A stretch of DNA of 64,000 nt, taken from the NCBI GenBank assembly GCA_014155875.1, contig JACEFZ010011425.1, positions 62,001 to 126,000 on the forward strand, given 5' to 3'. Shown one piece after another: positions 40,960 through 51,727 of the stretch. Every line of letters begins with the position of its first letter. The first letter of the stretch is position 1. The notes under the pieces are model-generated. The model did no database searches. It worked only from the letters and a program-made list of their open reading frames with translations, and was not told the origin of the DNA. Position numbers and translations under genes: made by a program. Source of the stretch: Cepaea nemoralis. Lineage: Eukaryota > Mollusca > Gastropoda > Stylommatophora > Helicidae.

Positions 40960-41400
40960 TAAACTAATCTGGATGTCTCATAATAAACCACTTTACTGAT
41001 GTCAGAAAGAGAGTACTCAAACGTTATATCAAACCAGTTCTGCTGTATAGCAATGGATCTTGAACTCTGAAAAAACAAGAGCTTCAGGCTGTGGAGATGT
41101 GGTTGCTCAGATTAATGTTGGGTATACCTTGGATGATCAGAGTAACCAACAACTAGTGCCTAGAGGAGGCTAATAAAAGTAGAACAGTATGCATGTGATG
41201 AGACTGAATAACATTGTAACAACTGGAAAGATGAATGGGAAGAGAGGCAGAGGATGATCAAGAGAAATGATGCTGGATGGATTGAGACAGTGACATGGAG
41301 GAATATCATCAGCAGAGTTGATCCAGAACACCCAAGACAGATCTGTGGAGAGCCACGAATGCCTACACAAGCTGGTAGGGCACTTGATGATGATGACAAA
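40960..41400 (+). mobile_element. LINE 3' fragment
   Basis: Heavily decayed plus-strand peptides (VVAQINVGYTLDDQSNQQL, LNNIVTTGKMNGKRGRG, EMMLDGLRQ, SVESHECLHKLVGHLMMM) match the C terminus of the LINE at 35510-37411, including the ATG-frame tail. Confidence 0.75.
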
Positions 41401-41579
41401 GATCTGAATATGTCTGGCATGTGTAGTTGATACGTGACCTACTATTTCCACTTGCCATGAGAGTGTTACTGCACACAACCGGCACATAGGACCTTCAGTT
41501 TTTGAGCATTATTCAAGAAGGTAGGTATCTGATCATTACCCCAGAGACCAGGAGGGCGTGTGATATTAGGTTCTTGTAA

Positions 41580-41787
41580 AACTGCCCAGCCTTTTGTTGG
41601 GATGCAAACCTCTGGCATGAGTGGCTACCCACTTGATGTCACCACACCTATTAGAGCTGAGGCGGTTCTCCTGCCTGCCCAGGCCATGCTGGTCTACGTG
41701 GAAATGACAGGGCTGATTGGCTGGCCTCAATTGGGAACACTGAGGTCGAGCTAGGGAGTCATGATACTGTCTGTGAATGATCATCTG
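41580..41787 (+). mobile_element. RNase H-bearing retroelement fragment
   Basis: One frame reads CPGHAGLRGNDRADWLASIG followed by NTEVELGSHDTV and a stop. The PGHAG-(L/V)RGN-(x)2-AD-LAS pattern is the C-terminal RNase H signature of RNase H-carrying LINEs. Only this end is preserved. Confidence 0.65.
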
Positions 41788-42114
41788 TCACACAAGTAAA
41801 AATAGAAGCAGTGACTACATCCGACTACGTCAATCAAGAATGAACTTCAATACTAAAGAAATGATTGTCGTAGAGGATGAAGCAAAGGCGTGCATGACCA
41901 GCAAGTATCCATACTCTTTGACATCCGAGTTTTACCTCTGAAGTCAGAGTGGGTTCGCCTGATGGCGAAGGACACTGGTAATTGGGAAAACTAATCCACA
42001 CACAAAAACCAGTCTAGAACACTAGAAGTAGTAGCACGTGTATGAATTACACTCGAGTTCAAAGTGAGTGGGGGAAAAAAACTCCAAAAAATCTGACATT
42101 AACATGGGGTTAAA

Positions 42115-42345
42115 ATGCAAGAGGATTGACTTCATTGCACCTGGGTTAATCCCATCTAACTCAGTCTCTCTCTATACAGCAGCTACCAGTTTGCCAAAAG
42201 CGTCACGCAGAGAATGAACTATGCAGCTCTGGTGATGGCAAGCAAGGTCTCTGAATAAACTGCACCTGAGAACAGATTGACAGAGTCCAAAACAAACCCG
42301 TGACCTTCTAAGCATGAGGCAGATAGTTTAAACAGTTCGTTACAT
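42115..42345 (-). mobile_element. SINE family C, copy 3
   Basis: Shares gacttcattgcacctgggtt, ctcagtctctctctatacag, ccaaaacaaacccgtgacct and taagcatgaggcagatagtt with copy 2. It ends in a C-run at 42352. Confidence 0.6.
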
Positions 42346-42735
42346 AAGCCACCCCCCCCCCCCCATGAGCACCTTTGGGCATGTTCTGAGTGATATGGCG
42401 TCAGTGTTAGATGACAAATTTTGACAAAAGACCACAGACCATAAATGTAACTGTGCACCTCAACAAATATGTACAAAATATACACATAGGATAAGTCGCG
42501 TCCCCCCCCCCCCCAATCTGCAGAAACATACACAACCCACACACATTAAACACCCTGCCCCCCCCCCCCTCCACAAATAGAAACATCTAACTGTAATTAC
42601 TAGGCAAATACTGCAATAGGGATGTGATGTGACATGCCTTCACATATATATATATATATATCCATATATCCTCAGAGCACTGAGGTGAGATGTGCAGCTC
42701 CCTTCCTCCTTGCCATTTCTTTCCTTAAGAAATCT

Positions 42736-43110
42736 CTAGCAGTGAATTTGAATAACGAAGACACAAACAATACATTGCATGATTTATTGCCTGGCATATT
42801 TTGCTGCATCACATCAGGTATATACTGCAGAATTCACACAACATAAAGTAAAATATGATTTAAAAAATGATTAATCTACATAGGCCAGTTTTGTGCAGAC
42901 AGAAAGACACGATAGTCAGTTTAAAATTACCGTTGTAGACAATCAATATTACTGTGCAAACATGTATATATTTCAGCTTGAAGGATATATCTAGTTATTT
43001 TACTTTATGTTGTGTGAATTCTGCAGTATGTACCTGACGAGATGTAGTGAAATATGCCAGGCAATATAACGTGCAATCTATTGTTTGTGTTTCGTTATTC
43101 AAATCTCTAG
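42736..43110. mobile_element. Fold-back/MITE with about 115-bp inverted arms
   Basis: The left arm (42736-42856) and the inverse of the right arm (43000-43110) share tttgaataacgaa, acacaaacaat, attgcctggcatatt, tactgcagaattcacacaac and ataaagtaaaa. The spacer is about 140 bp. A third partial copy lies at 46245-46288. No transposase. Confidence 0.8.
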
Positions 43111-43369
43111 TAACCAATTTACAAGGCGGAGTTGATCCCGGATACTGAACTATTGAAGAACCTGAAACTTTGTCTCATTCATTTCTGTTCTGTTTTCAAG
43201 TCCATGTCTTTTATCTATCAATCATTTCTTCTTGCCTGTCTTCTTCTGTGACTTTGACTCATCGTGAAACAGTGAAAACCTAATGAGTTAAGGAAAGTCT
43301 TGCAACATAAATATAAGAAAACATTAAATAAGGCTAAGAGAATGATGAAGATGTGATGATAGAAATTAT

Positions 43370-43745
43370 TGAGATGATCAAACATTGCTCCAAGATGAAC
43401 AAACATTGCTCTAAGATGCTCCAAGATGAACAAACATTATTCTAAGATAAACAAACAATTCTCTAAGATAAAATTAACAAACATTGCTCCAAAATAAGAT
43501 AAACAAACATAGCTCTAAGATTGACAAACATTGCCCAAAGATGAACATTGCTCTAAGATAAAATTAACAAGCATTGCTCCAATATAAGATAAACAAACAT
43601 AGCTCTAAGATTAACAAACATTGCTCAAAGATGAACAAACATTGCTCTAGAATAAAATTAACAAACATTGCTCCAAGATAAGATGAACAAACATACCTCT
43701 AAGATTAACAAACATTACTCCAAGATGAACAAACACTGCTCTAAC
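43370..43745. repeat. Higher-order minisatellite, about 20-36 bp units
   Basis: Many copies of gctccaagatgaacaaacatt and variants (ctctaagataaaattaacaa), arranged as irregular multimers. Confidence 0.85.
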
Positions 43746-43779
43746 AATATTATATAATATATTACCATGTTATGAGACA

Positions 43780-44090
43780 GGCAGGCAGACAGACCCACAC
43801 ACAGACCCACACACACACACACACACACACATGTATAAACACATACATGCATAACTACATGTATACATCATTTACACAAACTCTCTCAGTTATACACCCA
43901 CTCAATAACACACAAATACACACTCCCTTGCATATACATATACCCTTTCACAATCATGAATACAAAAACAAACATTTATTCATACATCCTCTCTCTCTCG
44001 CCCATATATCCTCAATCAAACATAAAGCAAAGCACACACATATTCTCTTTACCACACACACATAATAAGACACATACACACAAATCAAGA
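43780..44090. repeat. (CA)-rich simple sequence
   Basis: (CA)n at 43795-43832, then about 250 bp of CA/CATA-rich low-complexity DNA. This would be the 3' flank of the MDC1-like gene. Confidence 0.85.
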
Positions 44091-44169
44091 ACAAAATAAA
44101 AGACAACTAGGTTATTAAACAAATGAGCAAGACAGGAAGAACATGGATGTAACAAAATAATTCAGCAGA

Positions 44170-44373
44170 TTATAAATCTAATTTAACCTTTATAAGGACA
44201 AGCAAAGGATACGACTCAAGGTCAATTTCTTGTCTCAAAATGCCAGTAAGTATAAACTCCGCCCCTACGACAGGGATGCCCGCCTTGACAGCCGGCTGAC
44301 ACAATGACTCATCTTCAGGACAGGAAATTACCACCAGCTTCTCCTGGGACTTGTTGGGCATGGTTTTCATATA
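44170..44373 (-). CDS. MDC1: MDC1-like terminal exon, second BRCT
   Basis: Acceptor ttccattgcag at 44374 onward; 67 codons and a TAA. It encodes YMKTMPNKSQEKLVVISC, then EDESLCQPAVKAGIPVVGAE and FILTGILRQEIDLESYPLLV. This matches the C-terminal part of BRCT2 in MDC1, including the hydrophobic helix before the short tail. Enters in phase 0. Confidence 0.85.
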   Translation of the reverse strand, partial: YMKTMPNKSQEKLVVISCPEDESLCQPAVKAGIPVVGAEFILTGILRQEIDLESYPLLVLIKVKLDL

Positions 44374-44394
44374 CTGCAATGGAAAATGTCAATG

Positions 44395-45035
44395 TAGTTC
44401 TTCAGCCAAAAAGGACAATGTGAGTGTAGTTGAGTTGAGTTGAGTTAAGAACCGACATCACGGCACTCAGGACATTCCCATACGTGCTCAATCCCCTCAT
44501 TCAACAGTCCAGCGAAGAGTCATACTACTAATCGTTCCCACCGCTATCTGATTAAAAGTTCTCCTGGTCTTCCCTCTCAGTTTTGAGATTCTTCCAGAAC
44601 CCCTGCCGATCCCCCGCAATCTCATTCTTTCCACATATGGGTTCTCAATCTGTTCCTCTGCCTTCTCCCACAAGCGCAAGACCACCTCCCCCTTGTCCAT
44701 AGGCACGATACCACCAAGATGTGCATTCCCTGCCAGCCTATCAGCCTGTTCATTCCCCCGTACACCCGCATGGCCAGAGTGTAGTTCTTCAGAAAAAAAA
44801 GAAAATGTGAGTGTAGCTCATTAGCCAAAAAGGAAGATGTGAGTATAACTCTTCAGCAAAAAAGGAAAATGTAAGTGTAAATCTTCAGCAAAAATGGAAA
44901 ATGTGAGTGTAGCTCTTCAGCTAAAATGGAAAATGTGAGTGTAACTCTTCAGCAAAAAAGGAAAGTGTAAGTGTAGCTCTTCTGAAAAAAGGGGATTTGA
45001 GTGTAGCTCTTCAGCCAAAAAGGAAAATTTTTAAA
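44395..45035. repeat. 32-bp minisatellite split by a LINE
   Basis: Units of gtgtagctcttcagccaaaa plus aggaaaatgtga occur at 44395-44430 and, about eight times, at 44780-45035. The RNase H-LINE fragment (44435-44790) separates the two blocks, so it probably inserted into the array. Confidence 0.8.
44435..44790 (-). mobile_element. RNase H-LINE 3' fragment
   Basis: The minus strand has HAGVRGNEQADRLAGNAHLG (RNase H C-terminal signature), then MDKGEVVLRLWEKAEEQ, with RLRGIGRGSGRISKLRGK and a stop near 44497. The 3' portion of the same family recurs at 56630-56730. Confidence 0.75.
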
Positions 45036-45054
45036 TAATTATGAACAGTTAAAA

Positions 45055-45800
45055 AAGTTAGTTGCGTATCCTTTACAGGATGTAGCAGACAGCTCCAGCA
45101 TTTTCTGGCTGTTTGTGGTTCCTGGGCAAGTTAACGTTCAGTAGTTTGCCATTGCTCTCTAAACGAACGGTACTAATACCAGTCCAGTATAGTTAACGTT
45201 CAGTAGTTTGCCATTGCTCTCTGAACTAGCGGTACTAATACCAGTCCAGTATAGTTAACGTTCAGTAGTTTGCCATTGCTCTCTGAACTAGCGGTACTAA
45301 TACCAGTCCAGTATAGTTAACGTTCAGTAGTTTGCCATTGCTCTCTGAACTAGCGGTACTAATACCAGTCCAGTATAGTTAACGTTCAGTAGTTTGCCAT
45401 TGCTCTCTGAACTAGCGGTACTAATACCAGTCCAGTATAGTTAACGTTCAGTAGTTTGCCATTGCTCTCTAAACGAACGGTACTAATACCAGTCCAGTAT
45501 AGTTAACGTTCAGTAGTTTGCCATTGCTTTCTGAACGAGCGGTACTAATACCAGTCCAGTATAGTTAACGTTCAGTAGTTTGCCATTGCTCTCTGAACGA
45601 GCGGTACTAATACCAGTCCAGTATAGTTAACGTTCAGTAGTTTGCCATTGCTCTCTGAACGACCGGTACTAATACCAGTCCAGTGAATGTAAACCAAGGT
45701 AGGGCAGTCTGCTTCCAACTCGCCCGCAGATGAGTTTCGAACACAGTATGTGGGTTGACGGATTGCATTCGTAACCCCTTCACAAGAGAGCGACAATTAT
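45055..45800 (-). mobile_element. SINE family A with ninefold internal 62-bp expansion
   Basis: Minus-oriented SINE A: tail at 45058-45130 (gttgcgtatcctttacagga), head at 45690-45790 (gggcagtctgcttccaactc, gagtttcgaacacagtatg). Between them a 62-bp body segment (agttaacgttcagtagtttg...ccagtccagtat) is repeated about nine times with few substitutions. Confidence 0.9.
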
Positions 45801-45829
45801 GAACGGAGGCTAATGAAATTATTTACAAC

Positions 45830-46065
45830 TATAAGAAAGAGACAAACAGCATTCTTTGGTCATATGATGAGAAGAGAGGCATTGGAGAACATCGTGACAA
45901 CCATAAAGATCAGTGGGAAAAGAGGCAGCCAAGAGAAATTATGCTGGATGGAGTGAGACAGGGGTAGGAGGAATATCAGCAGCAGAATTGATCCTGAACA
46001 CCAAAGACCTGTGATATCTGTGGAGGGCCATGAATGCCTACACAAGTTGGCAGGGCACTTGATGA
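45830..46065 (+). mobile_element. LINE 3' fragment
   Basis: Peptides AFFGHMMRREALENIVTT, GKRGSQEKLCWME and EGHECLHKLAGHLMM, from the LINE at 35510-37411. The ATG-type tail is at 46060-46068. Stops present. Confidence 0.8.
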
Positions 46066-46125
46066 TGATAATTAGAACAAAAACAGTACATGCTACTAAC
46101 TCATGCTGGAACTACAAATATTTAC

Positions 46126-46151
46126 CTGTGCACCGGCAAACTTGAGTATAT
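46126..46151 (-). CDS. MDC1: MDC1-like microexon (26 nt)
   Basis: Acceptor gatattttactttcag and donor cag|gtaaat surround 26 nt. With the G left by the previous exon it encodes DILKFAGAQ. The position equals the start of BRCT2 (human EII...GGTYL region). Phase 1 in, phase 0 out. Both neighbours join in frame, which is the main support for so short an exon. Confidence 0.8.
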
Positions 46152-46289
46152 CTGAAAGTAAAATATCAGGTGTGTTTCATCCAGTGGTTATAAAACAGTA
46201 TTCAATATTACAACATGGCAATATTACGTGGGTACCACGACTGATAAACTATTTGAATAATGAAGACACAAACAAAAGATTGCACAATT

Positions 46290-46545
46290 TAGTTTGCGCG
46301 CGGGAGGCGCGGCTGGATGAGTGGTCTTGAGAAAGTATGGTGTCCGCCTCGAGTGGTGAAAGTTCCGGGTTCAAGCCCCAGTGAGGGCCGGGATTTTTGC
46401 ATGTGGACTTCTAATAACAAAATTTCCCCTGGTCTTTGGGTAGCGAGATCAGACGCCCGTCTGTATTGTTGTGCACATAAAAAATCCCTTGGTAGTTGGA
46501 AATTGAAAAAGCCTAACGGCGCTGCCCGGGCAAAATTTTGAGTTA
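46290..46545 (+). mobile_element. SINE family B, copy 2
   Basis: tRNA-like head: gcgcggctggatgagtggtc (A box) and ccgggttcaagccccag (B box), with an extra-arm-like segment between. The body is the same as at 30235-30450 (gtggacttctaataacaaaa, cctggtctttgggtag, cgcccgtctgtattgttgtg, gcctaacggcgctg). A further 120 bp of unrelated tail follows. Confidence 0.85.
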
Positions 46546-46749
46546 AAAATCTACCCAAAGTATTTCAGGATCTTCGCCAGTGATACGGAGTTCGTGCACT
46601 GAGTTGAGATTCTCCGGACTCAGGCTTGAGTTAGGAGTAGAACAGAGCACTTATGGGTTACACCCGTGTGCTGTGATGTTGATCTGTCGACTAAACTAAA
46701 CTAATTTATGGCATCAATGACAAGGAGCAATACATTTTCATATATCATC

Positions 46750-46912
46750 ATGCAGCTTGTTCTTCTTCTGCTGCGTTCATCCGGAGTTTTTTTTCCGGAC
46801 GCGATTGCGTTGTGTCTGATTACAGCAGAGCTGCGTTCTTGCGCCGTTAGGCTGACACATCCGACTTTTGCGGCCATTTGTTGACTGGGTTAACCTTCCC
46901 GGGATGCAGCTC
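46750..46912 (+). repeat. Dispersed repeat G, copy 2
   Basis: cttgttcttcttctgctgcg, cagcagagctgcgttcttgc, gccgttaggctgacacatcc and gactgggttaaccttcccgg, the inverse orientation of 40745-40915. Confidence 0.8.
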
Positions 46913-46959
46913 GTTCTGTGCAGAACACTGCTTTAATCAAGGTCTGCTGGAAAGTTATT

Positions 46960-47160
46960 TCATCTGTTACATTTTCCGCTGCTTCTTCACCCTCATGCCC
47001 CAAGTTTCTACAATGTCATGTGTCTGAAGTCATGCTAGTTGACCTCTACCTCTTCTACCAGGAACTAAGCCTTCCATCACTGTCCTCTTCAAGGAACCAT
47101 GACATTTAATATGGCCAAAGTATTTCAGTTTTTCAGCTATGATACAGTTTATCAGCCAGT
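46960..47160 (-). mobile_element. LINE 3' fragment (second subfamily)
   Basis: Minus frame with LKYFGHIKCHGSLKRTVMEG then PGRRGRGQ, the same subfamily as 38953-39215. Its upstream coding part leads into the 28-bp minisatellite. Confidence 0.75.
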
Positions 47161-47620
47161 GTTCTTCAATGACAGTTTATCAGCCAGTGTTCTTCAATGA
47201 CAGTTTATCAGCCAGTGTTCTTCAATGACAGTTTATCAGCCAGTGTTCTTCAATGACAGTTTATCAGCCAGTGTTCTTCAATGACAGTTTATCAGCCAGT
47301 GTTCTTCAATGACAGTTTATCAGCCAGTGCTCTTCAATGACAGTTTATCAGCCAGTGTTCTTCAATGACAGTTTATCAGCCAGTGTTCTTCAATGACAGT
47401 TTATCAGCCAGTGTTCTTCAATGACAGTTTATCAGCCAGTGTTCTTCAATGACAGTTTATCAGCCAGTGTTCTTCAATGACAGTTTATCAGCCAGTGTTC
47501 TTCAATGACAGTTTATCAGCCAGTGTTCTTCAATGACAGTTTATCAGCCAGTGTTCTTCAATGACAGTTTATCAGCCAGTGTTCTTCAATGACAGTTTAT
47601 CAGTCAGTGTTCTTCAATGC
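47143..47620. repeat. 28-bp minisatellite within LINE-derived DNA
   Basis: About 17 near-identical copies of tgacagtttatcagccag plus tgttcttcaa. The unit is the LINE segment immediately upstream of the KYFGH motif (a single-copy equivalent lies at about 39195-39230). Confidence 0.95.
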
Positions 47621-47744
47621 CCACATCTTGTAGAATGGTCACAATTGTTATCCTTCTTGGTCCTTGAGAGTCAAAGCACTTTTATGTAACAATTAAAATT
47701 AAAAGCCCCAGTTGGTTTCTTAAGTGATAGTCAAACAGTCCATG

Positions 47745-47990
47745 ACATAAGTAAAAGGACCCTTTCAAGTGCCTTCAAGTGCACTGGGAATATGATGCTA
47801 GACTCAACACTTTTATAGACCAACCAGCATTCAGCATGTTATGTGGTCAATACATAATCAGGCCACAACTGGCACCATTAGTATTGGGACTCTTCACTGG
47901 CTGTTGAAGATGAGGACAAAGCATGCATGGGAATGTCACGATTGCTGAGTTGTCGGTTCTGGACTCAACTCAACTGTGGTCTGTATCTTG
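47745..47990. repeat. Dispersed repeat D, copy 3 (diverged)
   Basis: aagtaaaaggaccctttcaa and cacttttatagaccaaccag blocks in the same order as 38790-38960. The remainder is diverged. Confidence 0.4.
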
Positions 47991-48139
47991 ACGGCTGCTT
48001 TCACTTTCCAAGACATTTCTTGGAACCCATTTTCAGCTGGGTCAAACTAAGAGCCCATATCGTTTTTATTAAATGTGAATCCACCCCAAAATAGATCAAA
48101 CCCATGACTACCAGGCCATTAGTCGAGTGTCGAGCCACT

Positions 48140-48735
48140 AAATTATTGTCGCTTCCTGTCTGTGACACACACAGTACAAAATAAACTTCAACACACACAC
48201 ACACAGTACAAAATAAACTTCAACACACACACAGTACAAAATAAACATTAACACACACAGTACAAAATAAACATCAACATACACAGTACAAAATAAACAT
48301 CAACATACACAGTTCAAAATAAACATCAACATACACAGTACAAATTAAACATCAACACACACAGTACAAAATAAACTTCCACACACACACTACAAAATAA
48401 ACTTCAACACACACACAGTACAAAATAAACAACAACAGACACAGTACAAAATAAACAACAACAGACAGAGTACAAAATAAACAACAACAACACACACAGT
48501 ACAAAATAAACAACAACAGACACAGTACAAATTAAACATCAACACACACACACACACACAGTACACAATAAACATCAACACACACAGTACAAATTAAACA
48601 TCAACACACACAGTACAAAATAAACAACAACATACACAGTACAAATTAAACATCAACACACACAGTACAAAATAAACATCAACATACACAGTACAAATTA
48701 ATATCAACTATACAGTACAAAATAAACATCAACAG
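48140..48735. repeat. 27-bp minisatellite with (CA) variation
   Basis: More than 20 units of acacacagtacaaaataaac plus atcaac, with variable CA length. It ends 10 bp before the MDC1-like exon donor at 48745. Confidence 0.95.
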
Positions 48736-48745
48736 ACAATCTTAC

Positions 48746-48901
48746 CCTGCATCTGTGCCGGGTCTGGCTTGACAGATTTAGTCACATGAACCTTGTAGCC
48801 GGCCAACAATGGACCAGCCTGGGCTTTATTTATTGAAGTGGCCAGGTTGAACTTGTACTGCTTCTCCGTGGCTGGGTCTGACACCAGGAACTGGTGGCCA
48901 T
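48746..48901 (-). CDS. MDC1: MDC1-like exon, end of BRCT1 and linker
   Basis: Acceptor gatctgtgtttcag, donor g|gtaaga; 156 nt, phase 1 to phase 1. Encodes DGHQFLVSDPATEKQYKF, NLATSINKAQAGPLLAGY and KVHVTKSVKPDPAQMQ. It is collinear with the human segment that joins the two BRCT repeats (DPE-EK, LL-GY-I/V, P-QM). Confidence 0.88.
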
Positions 48902-49029
48902 CTGAAACACAGATCAGATACTGTTATAAACCAAGTCTGAAACATTTATGTCAAAACAATTATGCGACGCTTCAGTGCAACAGCAGTAGGACAAGAGAAG
49001 TAGAACCATAAAAAATACATCTTTTGTCT

Positions 49030-49300
49030 TTCTTTGATGAGTGTGAAATCTGAAGTACTTCAATTTTATTTCATTCTTCCTTTTATTTATTTTCCCGTTT
49101 TTTCCCTGTTCATGTGTCTTTCTTTCCCTTCTTTTGTTCGTTCTATTCTTCTTTTTATTTGTTTTGCTGCTTCTTCCTTTCTTGGTTTTTTTTTTCTTCT
49201 TTTACTTCTTTCTTTCTTGATCCTTTATCTTTCTCATGTTTCTTTCTTTTACTTCTTTATCGTTCACTTCTGGTTCTTTCTTTTACTTCTTTCTTTATCA
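49030..49300. repeat. Pyrimidine-rich (TTCTTT)n tract
   Basis: About 270 bp of T/C-rich sequence on the plus strand, purine-rich on the transcribed sense strand of the MDC1-like gene. The hydrophobic frames here are composition artefacts. Confidence 0.85.
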
Positions 49301-49419
49301 CTCTATGGACAGATGGGTCAATATGCGGATGAGTGGACTGAAGGAAGGACACATAAATAGAAATACTGATGAACTGACGCACTTGTGGACAAACTCACAG
49401 ACAGATCGATCCATCCATC

Positions 49420-49790
49420 ATGTGCCATGCCGGTAAGCGTGGGCGGTCATGTTCTGCCATCTCACTCGATCAACAGAGTCGTGGATCAGTTCCGTGTTTC
49501 TGTCTCGACCATGCCACAAGGCCAAGCCATCCAGATACTTGTTTCTAGGTCTTCCCCTTGGTCTGTTCCCCTCGATCTTACCAGTTGTCACCAAGTTCTC
49601 CAAATCATTTCTTCTCATAACATGCCCAAAAAATTGTGACTGTCTACGTCTAATGTTTCTGATCAGTTTACGATCTTCATTTGTTTCTTGAAGGACTTCT
49701 TCATTGGTCTTTCTGGCTGTCCATGGTATTCTTTGCATTTTCCTCAGAAACCACATTTCTACAGCCATCAGATGTTTTTCAGCCTGGCTG
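49420..49790 (-). mobile_element. LINE 3' fragment
   Basis: The best-preserved tail of its subfamily: AVEMWFLRKMQRIPWTARK, SQFFGHVMRRNDLENLVTTG, NRPRGRPRNKYLDGLALW and VRWQNMTAHAYRHGT. It is open to its end on the minus strand and lies in an intron of the MDC1-like gene in sense orientation. Confidence 0.88.
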
Positions 49791-49930
49791 TCGATACATG
49801 GACAGAAATATAGGCAGCTGGGTGAAGGATACATTAACAGAAATACTGATAGACAGATGGGTTAGTGTTTGGATAAATGGGCTGCTAAACAGACAGATGA
49901 ACAGACAAATGTAATGGAGGCACATCTCAC

Positions 49931-50030
49931 CCACAAAGGTTCCAGCCTGCTTGCAACTCTCCAGCCATCTCGGGGAGACAATGAGCAGGCCCTTGGCAAG
50001 GCCACTGAGAAATTTGACAGTCCTGCAAAT
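49931..50030 (-). CDS. MDC1: MDC1-like exon, core of BRCT1
   Basis: Acceptor cttctttgtcttccccag, donor g|gtgaga; 100 nt, phase 0 in, phase 1 out. Encodes ICRTVKFLSGLAKGLLIV then SPRWLESCKQAGTFV. RTVKFL carries the Arg and Lys that contact the H2AX phosphopeptide in human MDC1. The W in SPRWLE is the conserved BRCT tryptophan. Confidence 0.9.
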
Positions 50031-50059
50031 CTGGGGAAGACAAAGAAGTTCATCATGTA

Positions 50060-50620
50060 ACAACATCATCATCATCATCATCAGCATCACCACCGACAGG
50101 ATGGCAGAGGGCTTACGGATAAGTCCACCTGTAACATTACCTTTATTGACAGTAACATCATGTATTTTATCATTAATCATCATCATCATCACCATCAATG
50201 ACAGTAGCAAGACAATGTCAGTCCCTTACCTTTGCCAATACATCGTGTATTTTATACATCAACATTATCATCAATGACAGTGACAGTAGCAAGAAAATCA
50301 GTCCCTAACCTTTATTTACAGTAACATCGTGTATTTTATCATTCATCATCAATAACAGTGACAGTAGCACGCCAACGTCAGTCCCTTACCTTTATTGACA
50401 GTAACATCATGTATTTTATCATTCATCATCAATGACAGTGACAGTAGCACGCCAACAGTCAGTCCCTTACCTTTATTGACAGTAACATCATGTATTTTAT
50501 CATTCATCATCAATGACAGTGCCTGGCAGTAGCAAGACAATGTCAGTCATTAACCTTCATCGACAGTAACATATTTTATCATTCATCATCATCATCAATG
50601 ACAGTAGCTATACCATTTAA
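50060..50620. repeat. About 80-bp minisatellite
   Basis: Six units containing acctttattgacagtaacat, catgtattttatcattcatc and agtagcacgccaacgtcagt, preceded by (CAT)n. It starts about 30 bp upstream (in gene sense) of the exon acceptor at 50031. Confidence 0.9.
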
Positions 50621-50884
50621 GCCACTGTCTCTATAGAGATCCTCAGCCTACCATCAAGAGACCAGAACCAACTATTACCTGCCAACTGCTCCCAAGCTCA
50701 ATGTGCCGCATGGTTTTAAGTTAAAATGGCTAAATGTAAGAAATACAGCCACACGTCATGTAGACTGGTAGACAATAAAGAACCACCAGAAGGTTAGACA
50801 TATGATCAACTACCCAGGGATCACGGAGGGTGGTGGTATAACATCCTTTTTAACTTTTGTGAAAATCCAAACAGTTTAACACCA

Positions 50885-51085
50885 TGAGATAGAGGACAGC
50901 ATGGCCAATTGGATAAGAGCACTCACTCTTACACTTCTGGTGTGCTGATGCCGAGGTAGCGAGTTCAACCCCTACACCAGTCAGTTAGACTAAAATGTCG
51001 ACTTCTTGTCCTTGACTTTGTGACGTAAATTACAAGCACCTCAGAAGTCGGAGTGGGTTCCCCTGATAGCAGCAATATTGTATTC
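50885..51085 (+). mobile_element. SINE family F (tRNA-headed)
   Basis: A-box-like tggccaattggataagagc and B-box-like tagcgagttcaacccct, followed by a body ending cagaagtcggagtgggttcc. The last block recurs at 41930-41965 (gaagtcagagtgggttcgcc), a possible second, headless copy. Confidence 0.65.
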
Positions 51086-51099
51086 TTATTTAACTCTAT

Positions 51100-51490
51100 C
51101 AATCCTAGAAGGTTTTGGGGCTGTCTGTATCTGTGATGTTGTCTCTTGTACGAATGTCACTGTATTTTTTTAGTTCACTGAGTGGTCCAGAGAATTTATC
51201 TTCCACTGTCGGTTCTCTAGGCCAGATGGTTTGCTTAGATATGTTGTATTTTGGGTCTTCTTGTTTTCTGTGCTCTGCTGCGCCAATCCATATGTGCATA
51301 TGACTGATTTGCCAATCTTGAATTTTGTATACTTAAGGTTGCATAATCTATTGTGTCCTGATCTGAGGTGCAGAATAATGATTTGTTCTGGTCTGTCCAT
51401 AAAGTGGTAATTGTCTTGAGCTGGTGTTGGTGACTTTCTGATTGAGCGATCTGCTGGAGATTCCCCAAAATAGGGCGACTGGGCATGAGT
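51100..51490 (-). mobile_element. LINE C-terminal (zinc-ribbon) fragment
   Basis: Minus peptides IILHLRSGHNRLCNLKYTKF, KIGKSVICTYGLAQQSTEN and LSKPSGLENRQWKIN resemble the C-terminal region after RNase H in LINEs (LR-GHNRL...C-CG-A-QT-EH). Two frames and one Cys are damaged. Confidence 0.65.
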
Positions 51491-51727
51491 TGATTGAGGG
51501 CCTATGCTTCAATAGGGGATAAAACGCAGAAGAAGTAAAAATGAACAAGTGGCAGCCAGATTTCTTCAGTATGATCTGACCAAATGAAAACGCAAGAGAA
51601 CACACAATGCGTTGGATGGGATTCATGGAGTAGGAGTCAATCATGTGTTGCTTGGGACTAAAAGAGTTAACACTGTCTGTTTCAGTATAAATGAGGTCGG
51701 ATAAACCAGTGTGAGTAACCAACCTAC

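Noticed and set aside
46290..46370. Genuine tRNA gene
   Set aside because: A and B boxes are present but the acceptor stem does not close and a SINE body follows; the same body occurs at 30235-30450.
47143..47620. CRISPR-like regular repeats
   Set aside because: Head-to-tail units without unique spacers in eukaryotic DNA; a minisatellite.
49034..49360. Hydrophobic 108-codon frame resembling a multi-pass membrane protein
   Set aside because: Pyrimidine-rich TTCTTT tract; Phe/Leu/Ser bias is compositional.
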